Translations under genes and position numbers: made by a program
In this document: one piece after another, positions 1-9,544 of the stretch
How the letters are laid out: each line of letters opens with the position of its first letter
Numbering within the stretch: position 1 is the first letter of the stretch
Notes under the pieces: model-generated
What the model saw: the letters and a program-made list of their open reading frames with translations, nothing else
What the model was told of the DNA's origin: nothing
Database searches by the model: none
DNA from: Nemertoderma westbladi
Taxonomy: Eukaryota; Xenacoelomorpha; Nemertodermatida; Nemertodermatidae
Direction of reading: 5' to 3'
DNA: 64,000 nt
Assembly (NCBI GenBank): GCA_032718475.1
Contig: JAUCBJ010008868.1
Location: forward strand, 1-64,000

Positions 1-540
1 GTCTCCTATGAATCGCTGATAATCTGACAAATATGTATCAATTGCATCTCTCTTTGGTGGTCCTTCTGGTGTTTCTTCGCTTTCCACTTCGCTTTCCACT
101 TCGCTTTCCACTTCGCTTTCCACTTGGGAAGAAGGGGCGTCGGTTGATTCTTCAAAGGTTGGCCGCTCATCGCAAACCGTATCCGCAATTTTCGCCCCGC
201 GTTCGGGCGTCCGCTCAACAGTCTCCGAACTACTGGAGCTATCTGGTCGCTGGGGACTAGGTTCTCGATCAGGATGTTGCTGCGATAGGACAGCTTCCTC
301 TAGGTTCCGTTTTACCTGGGCCCGAGTGCCTATGATAGACCTATGGTGGATTAGCCTAGGGTCTGATACTACTACTGTAGGGCTAGGGATGACCTTGCTT
401 ACAGTAGGAGGGGACTTGGACTTCGGTCTCAGACGTTCTATACTCTTAGCTGAGTCCCAGATCTTTTTAAGACCCTGTCTAACACTCGTTCTAGCACTTT
501 CTAAGAAACTATCTGACAGTGATTGGGTTTGTTCAGCCAT
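1..540 (-). CDS. Partial open reading frame, Ser/Pro-rich and acidic, unknown function (runs off left edge)
   Basis: Reading leftwards from an ATG at 540-538, the frame stays open for all 180 codons to the window edge. The start context is good: A at -3 and G at +4. The N-terminus begins MAEQTQSLSDSFLESA and looks like a short amphipathic helix. It is followed by a basic, proline-rich stretch (KSKSPPTVSKVIPSPT), a Ser run (five Ser near 240-229), and an acidic tail with four VESE units. No domain, signal peptide or membrane segment is visible. It could be the first exon of a host gene or the gag-like N-terminus of a retroelement; I cannot tell which. The length of the uninterrupted frame and its composition argue that it is coding. 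The C-terminal part lies outside the window. Confidence 0.55.
   Translation of the reverse strand, partial: MAEQTQSLSDSFLESARTSVRQGLKKIWDSAKSIERLRPKSKSPPTVSKVIPSPTVVVSDPRLIHHRSIIGTRAQVKRNLEEAVLSQQHPDREPSPQRPDSSSSSETVERTPERGAKIADTVCDERPTFEESTDAPSSQVESEVESEVESEVESEETPEGPPKRDAIDTYLSDYQRFIGD
75..125 (-). repeat. 12-bp coding minisatellite, 4 copies
   Basis: Four tandem copies of CTTCGCTTTCCA lie inside the partial reading frame. The period is a multiple of three, so on the minus strand they encode the tetrapeptide VESE repeated, giving an acidic low-complexity stretch without breaking the frame. Confidence 0.9.
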
Positions 541-2288
541 GTTTGATTGTACAGTTGAATGCCTACTGCTATAGTTACAGTTAAAGCAAGTCTAGTAATT
601 CAGTAAGACTGTTGGCCTAGTACCGGTAATTAATTGCAATATATTAGAATACCGGTATACACTTATAGTATATATAAGTATAACAGACTAGATTTGTCAC
701 AGAGTACCGATATATAATTTTAGCACAAATATATATAAATATATAATAGGCCTATCGTGAATACCGGTATACAGCTGACACTTATAGTATATATAAGTAT
801 AATTATTACTAGAATTAATTACAGAATACCGGTATGATTTCAGCTCAAATTTATAGAAATAAATATAATAAACCTATTAGAGATACTGGTATATCAATTA
901 TTTAGGATAATTGAATTTCTGAAATTATAAGTTACTTAGTTACTTGAGTTTACTCTGTTACCGTTATGCAAGCAGTAGTCCAACTGATATTGTGACCTAC
1001 TTGTTGTATGGCAGGCCTACTGATTTATAAATCTTTGGAGTTGATTTATAATATATATATACCCTGATAAGGGATTTGTTACAAGATTGAAATAGGTGTT
1101 ACTATTTCCGGTAAAATACCACTACACAGAAGCTGTGCGCTTTCAGTGAAGTGCTACTTATGGGACACTAAACAGAATAATTCTACTGGCCTACGTTACT
1201 TATTTACTAGTTACTTACTATTGGTGAGATTACAATCTCTAATAAACACACAAAACGTTACGTACAGCAAATTTTTAGGGCAATTTTACAGGGAAACTAC
1301 TAACCAGTCTAACAAAGGGTTAGCTCTTCTGGCTATTACAACGAACAGGATACTACGGTATTTGAAAATAATAAGTAGAAGTAAATACTGCGTTGTCTAG
1401 ATAGGAAAGTACCACCGCCTGACGACCTACAGCCGTATCGCTATAGGTACAACGTTATGTATCTACGGAGTGTTCCTACCTAGAAGTTAATTACCGCCGT
1501 CTACCAGAACGAGCGTGCCTATTAACCACTTTACAACACAATAATGCCTACACTAATTACTTTCGGAAAGCACTGTACACTAAACCCTAAATTAGGTACA
1601 GGTACTTGTAAAAACAGATAACCAGTAGTTAAATATACTTGAACAGTTAAAAGAACCACAGCATCTGCTGGAGTGACCGGGGCACTAAGTCACCAGTCTT
1701 TACCTACGCCAAGCAGCCCGTGTAGTACTGGGGTTAATTTAACTATAACGGTATGTATAACAAACACAATTACTGTAGGAATAAACTTGGGAACATGAAT
1801 GTTGCGAGTAATTGCATAAACTCTGAATAATAAATATTACGCTACCCGTACAGAATACTCAAATAAAATACAAACTAAAATGCTGACAGACTACCACTAA
1901 GCCTAAACAAACTACTGTATGTGCAGATTCTGAAACTGTTAGTTAGTATGCGTGCTAATACGGTAGTACGACTTATTCTTTAAGAGGGGATTGTCCTTAC
2001 AGCGATGGCTGCCCCAACTTACTAACGGCACTTTATCAGACTTACTCTACACACGTAGCAATTCCTTCAGACCCAACAACAGTCAGACAACAGTCCAGCC
2101 TACAATGATCTGAACAATCTGAGCAGACTTACACGTCTTCAGCTCAATATTAACTTACTAGGAAATAAAACTGACAGAAATAAACCTAAGTAAAATCCCA
2201 ATAAAAACCAGGCGTCCCCGATTTAGTATCAAGACCTACCGGTATACAATAATCAAAATCGAATAATACTAATGTACTTGCACAGCAA
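541..2288. other. Non-coding AT-rich region, no gene seen
   Basis: I see no convincing coding frame. The longest frames are short and lack recognisable composition. The region is AT-rich and dotted with the palindrome TACCGGTA and related forms (for example near 631, 651, 763, 828 and 2238). Its left end would contain the promoter of the minus-strand frame that starts at 540, but I cannot pick out a specific TATA box or initiator. Confidence 0.5.
647..881. repeat. Diverged tandem duplication of a ~115-bp composite unit
   Basis: Two copies start at 647 and 759. Each opens with GAATACCGGTATAC, continues with CTTATAGTATATATAAGTAT, and ends in an AT-rich block (TTAGCACAAATATATA in the first, TTCAGCTCAAATTTAT in the second). 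A further weak start (GATACTGGTAT) follows at 882. The copies differ by small indels and substitutions, so the duplication is old. Confidence 0.7.
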
Positions 2289-2354
2289 TACCGGTTATGA
2301 CAGTTGGGCCTACGGACCTACGGTAGTAGTACCGGTTATGACAGTTGGGCCTAC
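2289..2354. repeat. 41-bp direct repeat, two copies
   Basis: A 25-bp block starting TACCGGTTATGACAGTTGGG occurs at 2289-2313 and again at 2330-2354 with no mismatch, giving a 41-bp period. The sequence between the copies carries its own small repeat (CCTACGG). Confidence 0.85.
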
Positions 2355-4383
2355 TGACCTACTGGAGTGCCGGTACTTTCAATCTTATTGCTTACCGCAA
2401 ATAAGATCGATAGCTATTATTGTACGCGCTTTTATAGACCTTCAGCAGTTTAACCTGCCGAAATTTATATGTCTTTATTGATAAACTGCCTTTTATAAGA
2501 TGACAAGATTTAATACAAAAACAAACCAAAAACATTAGCCGAAGCCAGTCCATGCGCGTCCAAATGACCCGTTTATAACACCGGGAGACTGGATTCGTGG
2601 GCTTAAATTTATTTGCGGTCAAGCCTACTGTATTATTCGATTGATTACTAATATATAATCTCTGACAAATATTATTCACTTTCGGGAAATATTAGCAGTT
2701 CCTTTTAGGACGTGGCGCTCTACCTATGTAAACAGAGTTATGACTGATACTACACTCAACGATATGGCTTAAATTTCAAGCATAGGGCGCATTCTTTAGG
2801 AATGCTTTATTATCAGATCCAATCACTTTACAATCACGCACGCTACCGGTAACGCACAACACTGCTCACTGATATGCCGACAGTTACTGACTTTGATCAG
2901 GTATAAAGAGATATGCACTGGACTCAGGTAGTGTCTGTCAAACAACATTAGATTCACTACAAACACAATAATAAAGTCGCAATTGTTGTACATAACCTTT
3001 CTCTCTAACCTGTAGTGTATCAAAGATATTGGGAAAATGTGGGTTGATTATTGATATTCTTCAACTAATAACATCCAATTATACTGATACAAAATTACAA
3101 ACAGTAAAAGCAGTATGACGGTAGGTTAAGATATAATTAGATTGCATTGAATTAAGATCGATATAAAGTGATATGAATCGAGTTGTTTTGTTAATAGCGA
3201 TAATAGCTATGCTTTCTATAATTTAGCCTACTAATGTTCTTACAAAAGGGCAGAAACATTGCGTCATTCCAGCCGATCTTCAGGCAGTATGGAACGACAT
3301 AAACACTGAGTTTGGGAGCTGCTGTAGGTATCTCTTCAAGGAAAACGCAAATCGCCCTGATTGGTTGTTAGACCAAAACAAAGGAACCAGGAGTCCAATG
3401 AGAGCTCCCTCCACGTCATCATCCAGCTGGGAGATGTCGTAATCAGAATCCTTCCCTTGACATAGTGACAGTGAAATGCCGCATTGCGGGGTTTGTACCC
3501 TGCTACGTCCGCATAAAGCACACATTCAGAAGAATCTATTTTATGTCCGTTAAAAACACTTATACAGCACCCCGAGGGCTAGGGGATCCAATTATATCTG
3601 TAAACGCTTTTACAGCAGGTTTCAGAGTATTTTAGCGTATGGGGGGAAAACTGGATCGCGGGGCGAAGGACCAGTTGCATCCCACAGAAGCTTTTACAGT
3701 CAGGTAGACACAGGGGTCCACCGTGACTTTGGGTCATCACGCATTTTTATTTGCTTAAACTTTAGTCGGACCTTAGAGTAATCAAAATCCGTCGGGTGCC
3801 ACTTCGGCACCTTTGGGGAACTTTTTATAATGCACTTAACCTAAGTTTCCATAGCAACCGGCATACAAGGTTTTATTTTGAGATATCTGCGACCTTGCAC
3901 CTATTGCTACAGCTCTTGGTAATTATTCTGAATAAGATTTCTAGAAGATTAGTTCCCATAGCAACATTATTAATCATCAATTTTGGCCTTTGGGATGTTT
4001 TAGGAAACTTTAGATTATTTATGTAACTATTTATAAAATCAAACAATTATATCATCACTGGGGGGTTATTAATCACATTTAGTTTTTCATTTAATTAGAT
4101 GAGTTAGTTTTTTCCTTTCAAATTCAAATTTTGACGTTTATCTATCCAACGATTGCAGAAAATAGGTACCTTAGATTCAATGTGCCATCATTCTTTACTG
4201 CGTACCTATCTGGGTATCTATCCCAAATATTATCCATTACTGGTATTACGAAAGTTAATCAATCAGCTAGAAGAGTTGTATGTTTATTAAATTAATTATT
4301 TAAACGGCTTTAAACATTGTATTTATTTTTACACTTTGAAGTGGTGCAGGTGAATATTGTAGTACATGGTAGTGGTAGAGCGG
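2355..4383. other. Non-coding or unrecognised region
   Basis: No recognised gene. A minus-strand frame of 81 codons at 3280-3525 (starting MCALCGRSRVQTPQ) and a frame overlapping it are open, but neither has homology I recognise, splice context or conserved motifs. I treat them as chance frames, with the possibility of an old transposon fragment. The remainder is AT-rich. Confidence 0.4.
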
Positions 4384-5181
4384 CTATAGAGCAGCCGCAT
4401 CGATTGGAAGAACAGGCGCAGAACAATTACAAGATATAGTTTTGAGGATCGAAATTGGGGCAATGGATGAGACGCCAGGATCCGGTATCAGTTTGTCATT
4501 GATCGCCATCCAACCAAACTTGTTAACAGCCAACAGTGGAGGTGCAGGATCATCAGTAGCTCTCCCCAGAAGAACTTGCAAACGAGCCCGTTTTACATGT
4601 CTTTACATTTACATGTATACGTCGGTACTCTGTGTGGGGGGAAGGTTGAATACTTTAGGGTGTTGCTTCTTTGAAGTGAATAGCCTATGTCGAAGTTCGT
4701 TCAGAGTATCCGAATCCGATATGCCACCACCATAGAGGTGTAGTTGTAAATTTACAGCACCCATTCCGCAAAATTTAATGGAATTCAAATCTGATTTCGA
4801 AATGCGAGGAAAAGATATGTTATTAGGAACTCCTCCAGAGTTCCCTGTGGACGTCTGCAGTAACTCTATAGCTGTTGAGTGGGAGTTACGAAGACCATTT
4901 GGGGTAAATACATTTAGGTCAAAGTTATCAATCAACGCGCTAATTGGTTGATGGTTTTTGTTAAAATCATCCAAAATATCGCCAGATAAAAACCACGTTC
5001 TCCTGTAAATTTTGCAGCAGACTTTCTAAAACGTAGCACTTCATCATAGCTGGCAATATATCCTAGTGAATGCAAGAAATCTATAAGTTCCCGGCTTCCA
5101 AATAGATAATGAAGCTTTATAACCATCCCAAGTGTTGTCTGGTTATACACTCCACTTATTAGTGCCTGTATAGAGTGCACC

Positions 5182-5942
5182 AAGGATACAGGTTTGTACT
5201 TTGCATTAGTGCCTGTATAGACTGCGCCAAGGATACAGGTTTGTACTTTGCATTAGTGCCTGTATAGACTGCGCCAAGGATACAGGTTTGTAATTTGCAT
5301 TAGTGCCTGTATAGACTGCGCCAAGGATACAGGTTTGTACTTTGCATTAGTGCCTGTATAGACTGCGCCAAGGATACAGGTTTGTACTTTGCATTAGTGC
5401 CTGTATAGACTGCGCCAAGGATACAGGTTTGTACTTTGCAGTAGTGCCTGTATAGACTGCGCCAAGGATACAGGTTTGTACTTTGCATTAGTGCCTGTAT
5501 AGACTGCGCCAAGGATACAGGTTTGTACTTTGCAGTAGTGCCTGTATAGACTGCGCCAAGGATACAGGTTTGTACTTTGCATTAGTGCCTGTATAGACTG
5601 CGCCAAGGATACAGGTTTGTACTTTGCATTAGTGCCTGTATAGACTGCGCCAAGGATACAGGTTTGTACTTTGCAGTAGTGCCTGTATAGACTGCGCCAA
5701 GGATACAGGTTTGTACTTTGCATTAGTGCCTGTATAGACTGCGCCAAGGATACAGGTTTGTACTTTGCATTAGTGCCTGTATAGACTGCGCCAAGGATAC
5801 AGGTTTGTACTTTGCAGTAGTGCCTGTATAGACTGCGCCAAGGATACAGGTTTGTACTTTGCATTAGTGCCTGTATAGACTGCGCCAAGGATACAGGTTT
5901 GTACTTTGCATTAGTGCCTGTATAGACTGCGCCAAGGATACA
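5182..5942. repeat. 47-bp minisatellite, 16 full copies, inside the pseudogene exon
   Basis: The 11-mer AAGGATACAGG recurs at exactly 47-bp spacing from 5182 to 5934 (the last copy grades into flanking exon sequence). Copies are nearly identical; one site alternates between GCATTAG and GCAGTAG. Each unit has a perfect 7-bp inverted repeat, ATACAGG and CCTGTAT. On the minus strand the unit reads VSLAQSIQALM, and the same residues occur in both flanks of the pseudogene exon (SVSLAQSIQAL upstream, VSLVHSIQALI downstream), so the array is an expansion of local coding sequence. As 47 is not divisible by three, the frame rotates through all three phases. Confidence 0.95.
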
Positions 5943-6485
5943 GATTGTTTGGTTTCTTCTCCATTAGAAACTAATTTGGAAATTAGACTTAGTAGATTTT
6001 TGCTAGTGGACGCTATTGCTCGGTCTCTTGTAAATTCTGACAAGTTGTATTCAAATATAGATCGTTCTTTCATTATGCCATTCACTTCCTTGACAATTTC
6101 TTTGGATATTCGACAGTGTTGTCTATGGAAACATCAACCGTTTCAACCGAAGATATTACATCAGATAATGCATCTTGGATACATATAATGCTAGCAGCAC
6201 AATAAGAGCCGGTTTCCATACCATTCTTTCAGCTTTATAGCCAGTTTTGAACGCTCTTTACGATCTCATGGTCTCTCAATGGTCTCATGTTCAGCATCGC
6301 CTTAAATAAAATATAAATTAATTATTATTAAAAATTAATTATTAAAAATCATTTAGCAGAGTTTTGCTGGAGACAAGTACTTAAAAGAACTTAACAGATT
6401 AAAGTACTTAAAGAAAAAAGTATTAAACATAAAAAAAAAACAAGCAAGAAAAAAATACCAGCTAGTAAAAAAACACTAGCTTCCA

Positions 6486-6712
6486 TTAAATATTATTCAA
6501 CGGTAAATATTATTTACCGTTAAATATTATTTACCGTTAAATATTATTTACCGTTAAATATTATTTACCGTTAAATATTATTCACCGTTAAATATTATTT
6601 ACCGTTAAATATTATTTACCGTTAAATATTATTTACCGTTAAATATTATTTACCGTTAAATATTATTTACCGTTAAATATTATTTACAGTTAAATATTAT
6701 TTACCGTTAAAT
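6486..6712. repeat. 17-bp AT-rich minisatellite, ~13 copies, within the pseudogene intron
   Basis: Tandem units of TTAAATATTATTTACCG, with a few substitutions (ATTCAACGG near the left end, TTACAG near 6688). It lies just downstream, in minus-strand terms, of the splice donor at 6757, so it is intronic relative to the decayed gene. Confidence 0.92.
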
Positions 6713-6751
6713 AAATAGTTATTACACACTCTTTAAAATTTGTTAGTTAGG

Positions 6752-6760
6752 ACTTACCTG
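6752..6760 (-). other. Splice donor of the pseudogene's first exon
   Basis: On the minus strand the sequence reads CAG|GTAAGT, a perfect consensus donor. It directly follows the end of a conserved coding block (NNGSG), and the frame stops within the putative intron. The site suggests the copy derives from an intron-bearing gene and not from a processed mRNA. Confidence 0.7.
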
Positions 6761-7509
6761 AACCATTATTACGACATGTAGATGTTGAAGCGAATTCGGA
6801 ATTCAAGATGCGACAGTACACTGAATGCAATTGTACCGATGTCCATAACCTATTTTTGTTCTGTCCCATTTCCTTTACAACTTCTCTAAACGCAACGTCC
6901 TTTTTTGCATCTGCAAAGGGTATTGCTTTACGGAGAGCCATTAAAATGCTTCGTGGGGCCCGAAATGAACTATAGCAGGATTTATGATATTGGGCTGACA
7001 CAGAGGATAGGTCTATGCCTTCCAGAAGAAGTTTGATAGTTTCTGCTAAATTATCACCATGAGTTAGAATTCGCAAATCACAAACCCGGAGTAATTCTTC
7101 CTTAACAACCTTGGTCTTGCAATGAACCACCCTCTCCCAGCGATTAGGATGCCTATCATCTTTCTTTAGACAAACTTTACCACATATGACACAATCGCGC
7201 GCAAATTATATAAGCACATCAGAATGCAATTTTTTTAGAGGTGCTTCTGGTAATTTCTGTGAGTTGGAAATGTGTCGTCGTTTTAACTCACGCTCTAATG
7301 TTGTTTCGAAGTATATTATGTAGAAATGCACTGCTTGTGAAAAATAACACTCAGTTCCGAATCGTTATTAAGTTTTCGCTGAAGAATTTCATTGAGGTTA
7401 TCACTTTCACGGGCTGCACTACAAGCTATTATGTTCTTTATGCGAATAGGTCTCCAGTGATTAGTGTTCCAGATGTTTTTCGGCAAAACAGACACGACTC
7501 ATCCATCAT

Positions 7510-9544
7510 TTAGCGCCGATTAAATAACAGTACATGATGTTGGGATGTTTCACCTTCGATCGTCCTATTATGATAAATATTTCGTCTTTTGAAACGTAAA
7601 TAGGGTACTAGTTCGTCATGTCGAAACCCCCATCCAATTGTTTTCCACGAGCTAAAGCTTCTTTGATTTTTATATATTATTTTCTTGAACATAGTCAACA
7701 TTCTATAATAGTTTTTATTCTTTTTTTGCTTCTCTTTATCAAAATACTATCTATTAAACAATCTTACTAAAAAAACCACGTGGTAAAAAATCCATGATAA
7801 ACCATGAAAAACCATGATAAAAAATCATGGGATAGGAGTAGCGCCCACCCCTACCCTTGGGTAGCAGCTATCGAAAGAGGAGCCTTCGGGTCGCCTCCGG
7901 CTTCGGCCGACTGTTTGCTTGCTTACTAAAAAACCAAAATATTTTATTTACACGTTTTGCATATTCTGGAATATTCTAGAAATTTCAATTTAGCTAAATT
8001 CATTTTCAACACAACTAAAACTGCTACCAACCATAAAAAACACTAGCTATGTAAAATACTAAACAAGTTACGTAATATAATTTTTTGATTTTTTTTTATG
8101 AATAAATGTGCCGCTGTGTGCTGCCATAAAAAATACTAGCTATATCAATTTTACTAAATAATACTAATGACCAATAAAGTGTGTTTGTAAACCAAGTTAA
8201 ATTACGAGGCGGTAGGCAATATATAAACGAACCGGTTAACGAAACGACGGTGAACAATACATACCGTTAAAAGATTTGCAAAATATTGGTAATCAAAGCT
8301 TTCATACAGTATCATAGCTAAGTATACTGCAATTACAGTATATTCAGATCTAAACATATACAGATATACGTAGTTGTTTATCTCTGTTCTAGAACACTTA
8401 ATTTAATTACTCCAGTAACAAACGTTTATAATTAATGTAATTTTTGGAATAGGTTGACTAATTTGTACTTGTATTTTATGCTGTAAAAAAAATTACCCAA
8501 GGTATCCAAACTGGCACCCGGTGAATATTTACATTATTATTATCAGGGAAGACATTGAGAAAATAAAATTGCGTGATGACCCAAGTTCACGGTCCTCCCT
8601 TGAGCTCTATTGAGCGTCTACTGGACTATGAGGTATTGTAAATTTAATACAGCTTTGTAAATATAATATACTGTATCACTAGTAGTAGACCCTATTGTAT
8701 GTAATTTTACCTGTAAATAAATATATTAATGCATTGAATTTTACTTGAGTTCTTATTATATTCACCCACACACAGTGTGTTTTTAATTAGGAAATATTCA
8801 CCTGTTAGTGTTATACATAACCTTGGTGCTTTTCTCCCTCTGTAACTATTATACGAGGTGTTTAATAATAATAATAATAATAACATGAGAAACGGCAATG
8901 GATGATGTGGTTAGAGATTTATTTGTCCAATGCTGCATATGCAGTTGGGTTCATCAATAGACCAATTCCACCATTGCCACTATCATCTGCTGATGCGAGG
9001 GCGAGTCGCCAACCACCCCCCTGTCCTTAATCAGAACCTCATCAGTCTGCCTAGTCAGAAATCAGTCCTCCAGTCTGTATTCGGTGTCTGTATTCACTCA
9101 CTTGGTGCTTTACAGTGTGGGACCCAGTTTTAGGGTATTAACTGAGGCTAGGGTAGTGACTGGTCTCATGTTTACCAATGGTTGGGCGGATCGGAATTGA
9201 ATATAAGTCTATATAAGGGAACAAAGTGTTTCTCTATTTAATAAATAAGTTGAAATTAATGAATAAGTAAATGTTAATAATTTATGTTTCATATAGCAAA
9301 TATGCATAGAGGAATATTGTAATTTAGCACACATAATAATATAAGTTGTTATTGAAAAATCAACAATCATTCAAAATCAGTACAAAATAATAACTTAAAC
9401 TACTCAGGTAGACTACTACAGTGTCTAGGTCTACTGTGTAAAAAATTCACACTCATAAGAGCAGTTTAATTGTGAGCATGCAGTGTACAAATAACGGAGG
9501 GGGTTAATGACTTCGGGAATAACTTACAAAACACTTTAAATTAA
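7510..9544. other. Non-coding region with low-complexity patches
   Basis: No supported gene. Around 7780-7835 there are clustered copies of CCATGATAAA and its inverse, and around 7840-7915 a short GC-richer patch. The rest is AT-rich. Minor open frames on both strands (for example 7510-7701 on the minus strand and 8930-9133 on the plus strand) show no recognisable features. Confidence 0.45.
8863..8883. repeat. (TAA)7 microsatellite
   Basis: Seven perfect TAA trinucleotides. Trinucleotide tails of this type can mark the 3' end of some non-LTR elements, but no element body is recognisable next to it. Confidence 0.9.

Larger units (their letters stand above)
4384..7509 (-). pseudogene. Degenerate copy of a multicopy invertebrate gene with N-terminal CxxC motifs, split by an intron and a minisatellite
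   Basis: Reading from an ATG at 7509: a CLFC motif follows MMDES (about 7494-7483), then FHKQCIST (about 7350), a second DCVICGKVC motif (about 7196), YHKSCYSSF (about 7000), and a consensus donor CAG|GTAAGT at 6758/6757. The downstream part includes LLSLISKLVSNGEETKQ, NQTTLG, SYDEVLRFRKSAAKF, NFDLNVFTPNGLR and a C-terminal CNC motif ending at 4384. From memory, this order matches uncharacterised proteins present in many copies in cnidarian and mollusc genomes; function unknown. The copy is broken: in-frame stops near 7207 and in the 7250-7440 stretch, a frame change near 6125 where the second exon's start is unresolved, a stop at 5864 inside the minisatellite, a frameshift near 4990, and two in-frame TAA codons at 4611-4609 and 4605-4603. 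I read it as a dead copy, not a live gene. Confidence 0.75.

Noticed and set aside
3280-3525. Overlapping minus-strand frames of 81 and 61 codons, considered as a transposase fragment
   Set aside because: No catalytic motif, no terminal repeats and no homology that I can name; left as unrecognised.
5394-5888. A 164-codon minus-strand protein within the 47-bp array
   Set aside because: The open frame is produced by a three-unit variant pattern and is not the frame that enters from the flanking exon, which stops at 5864.
7241-7513. A 90-codon plus-strand frame
   Set aside because: It is antisense to the N-terminal part of the decayed multicopy-family gene, where the minus strand shows CLFC and FHKQC motifs.
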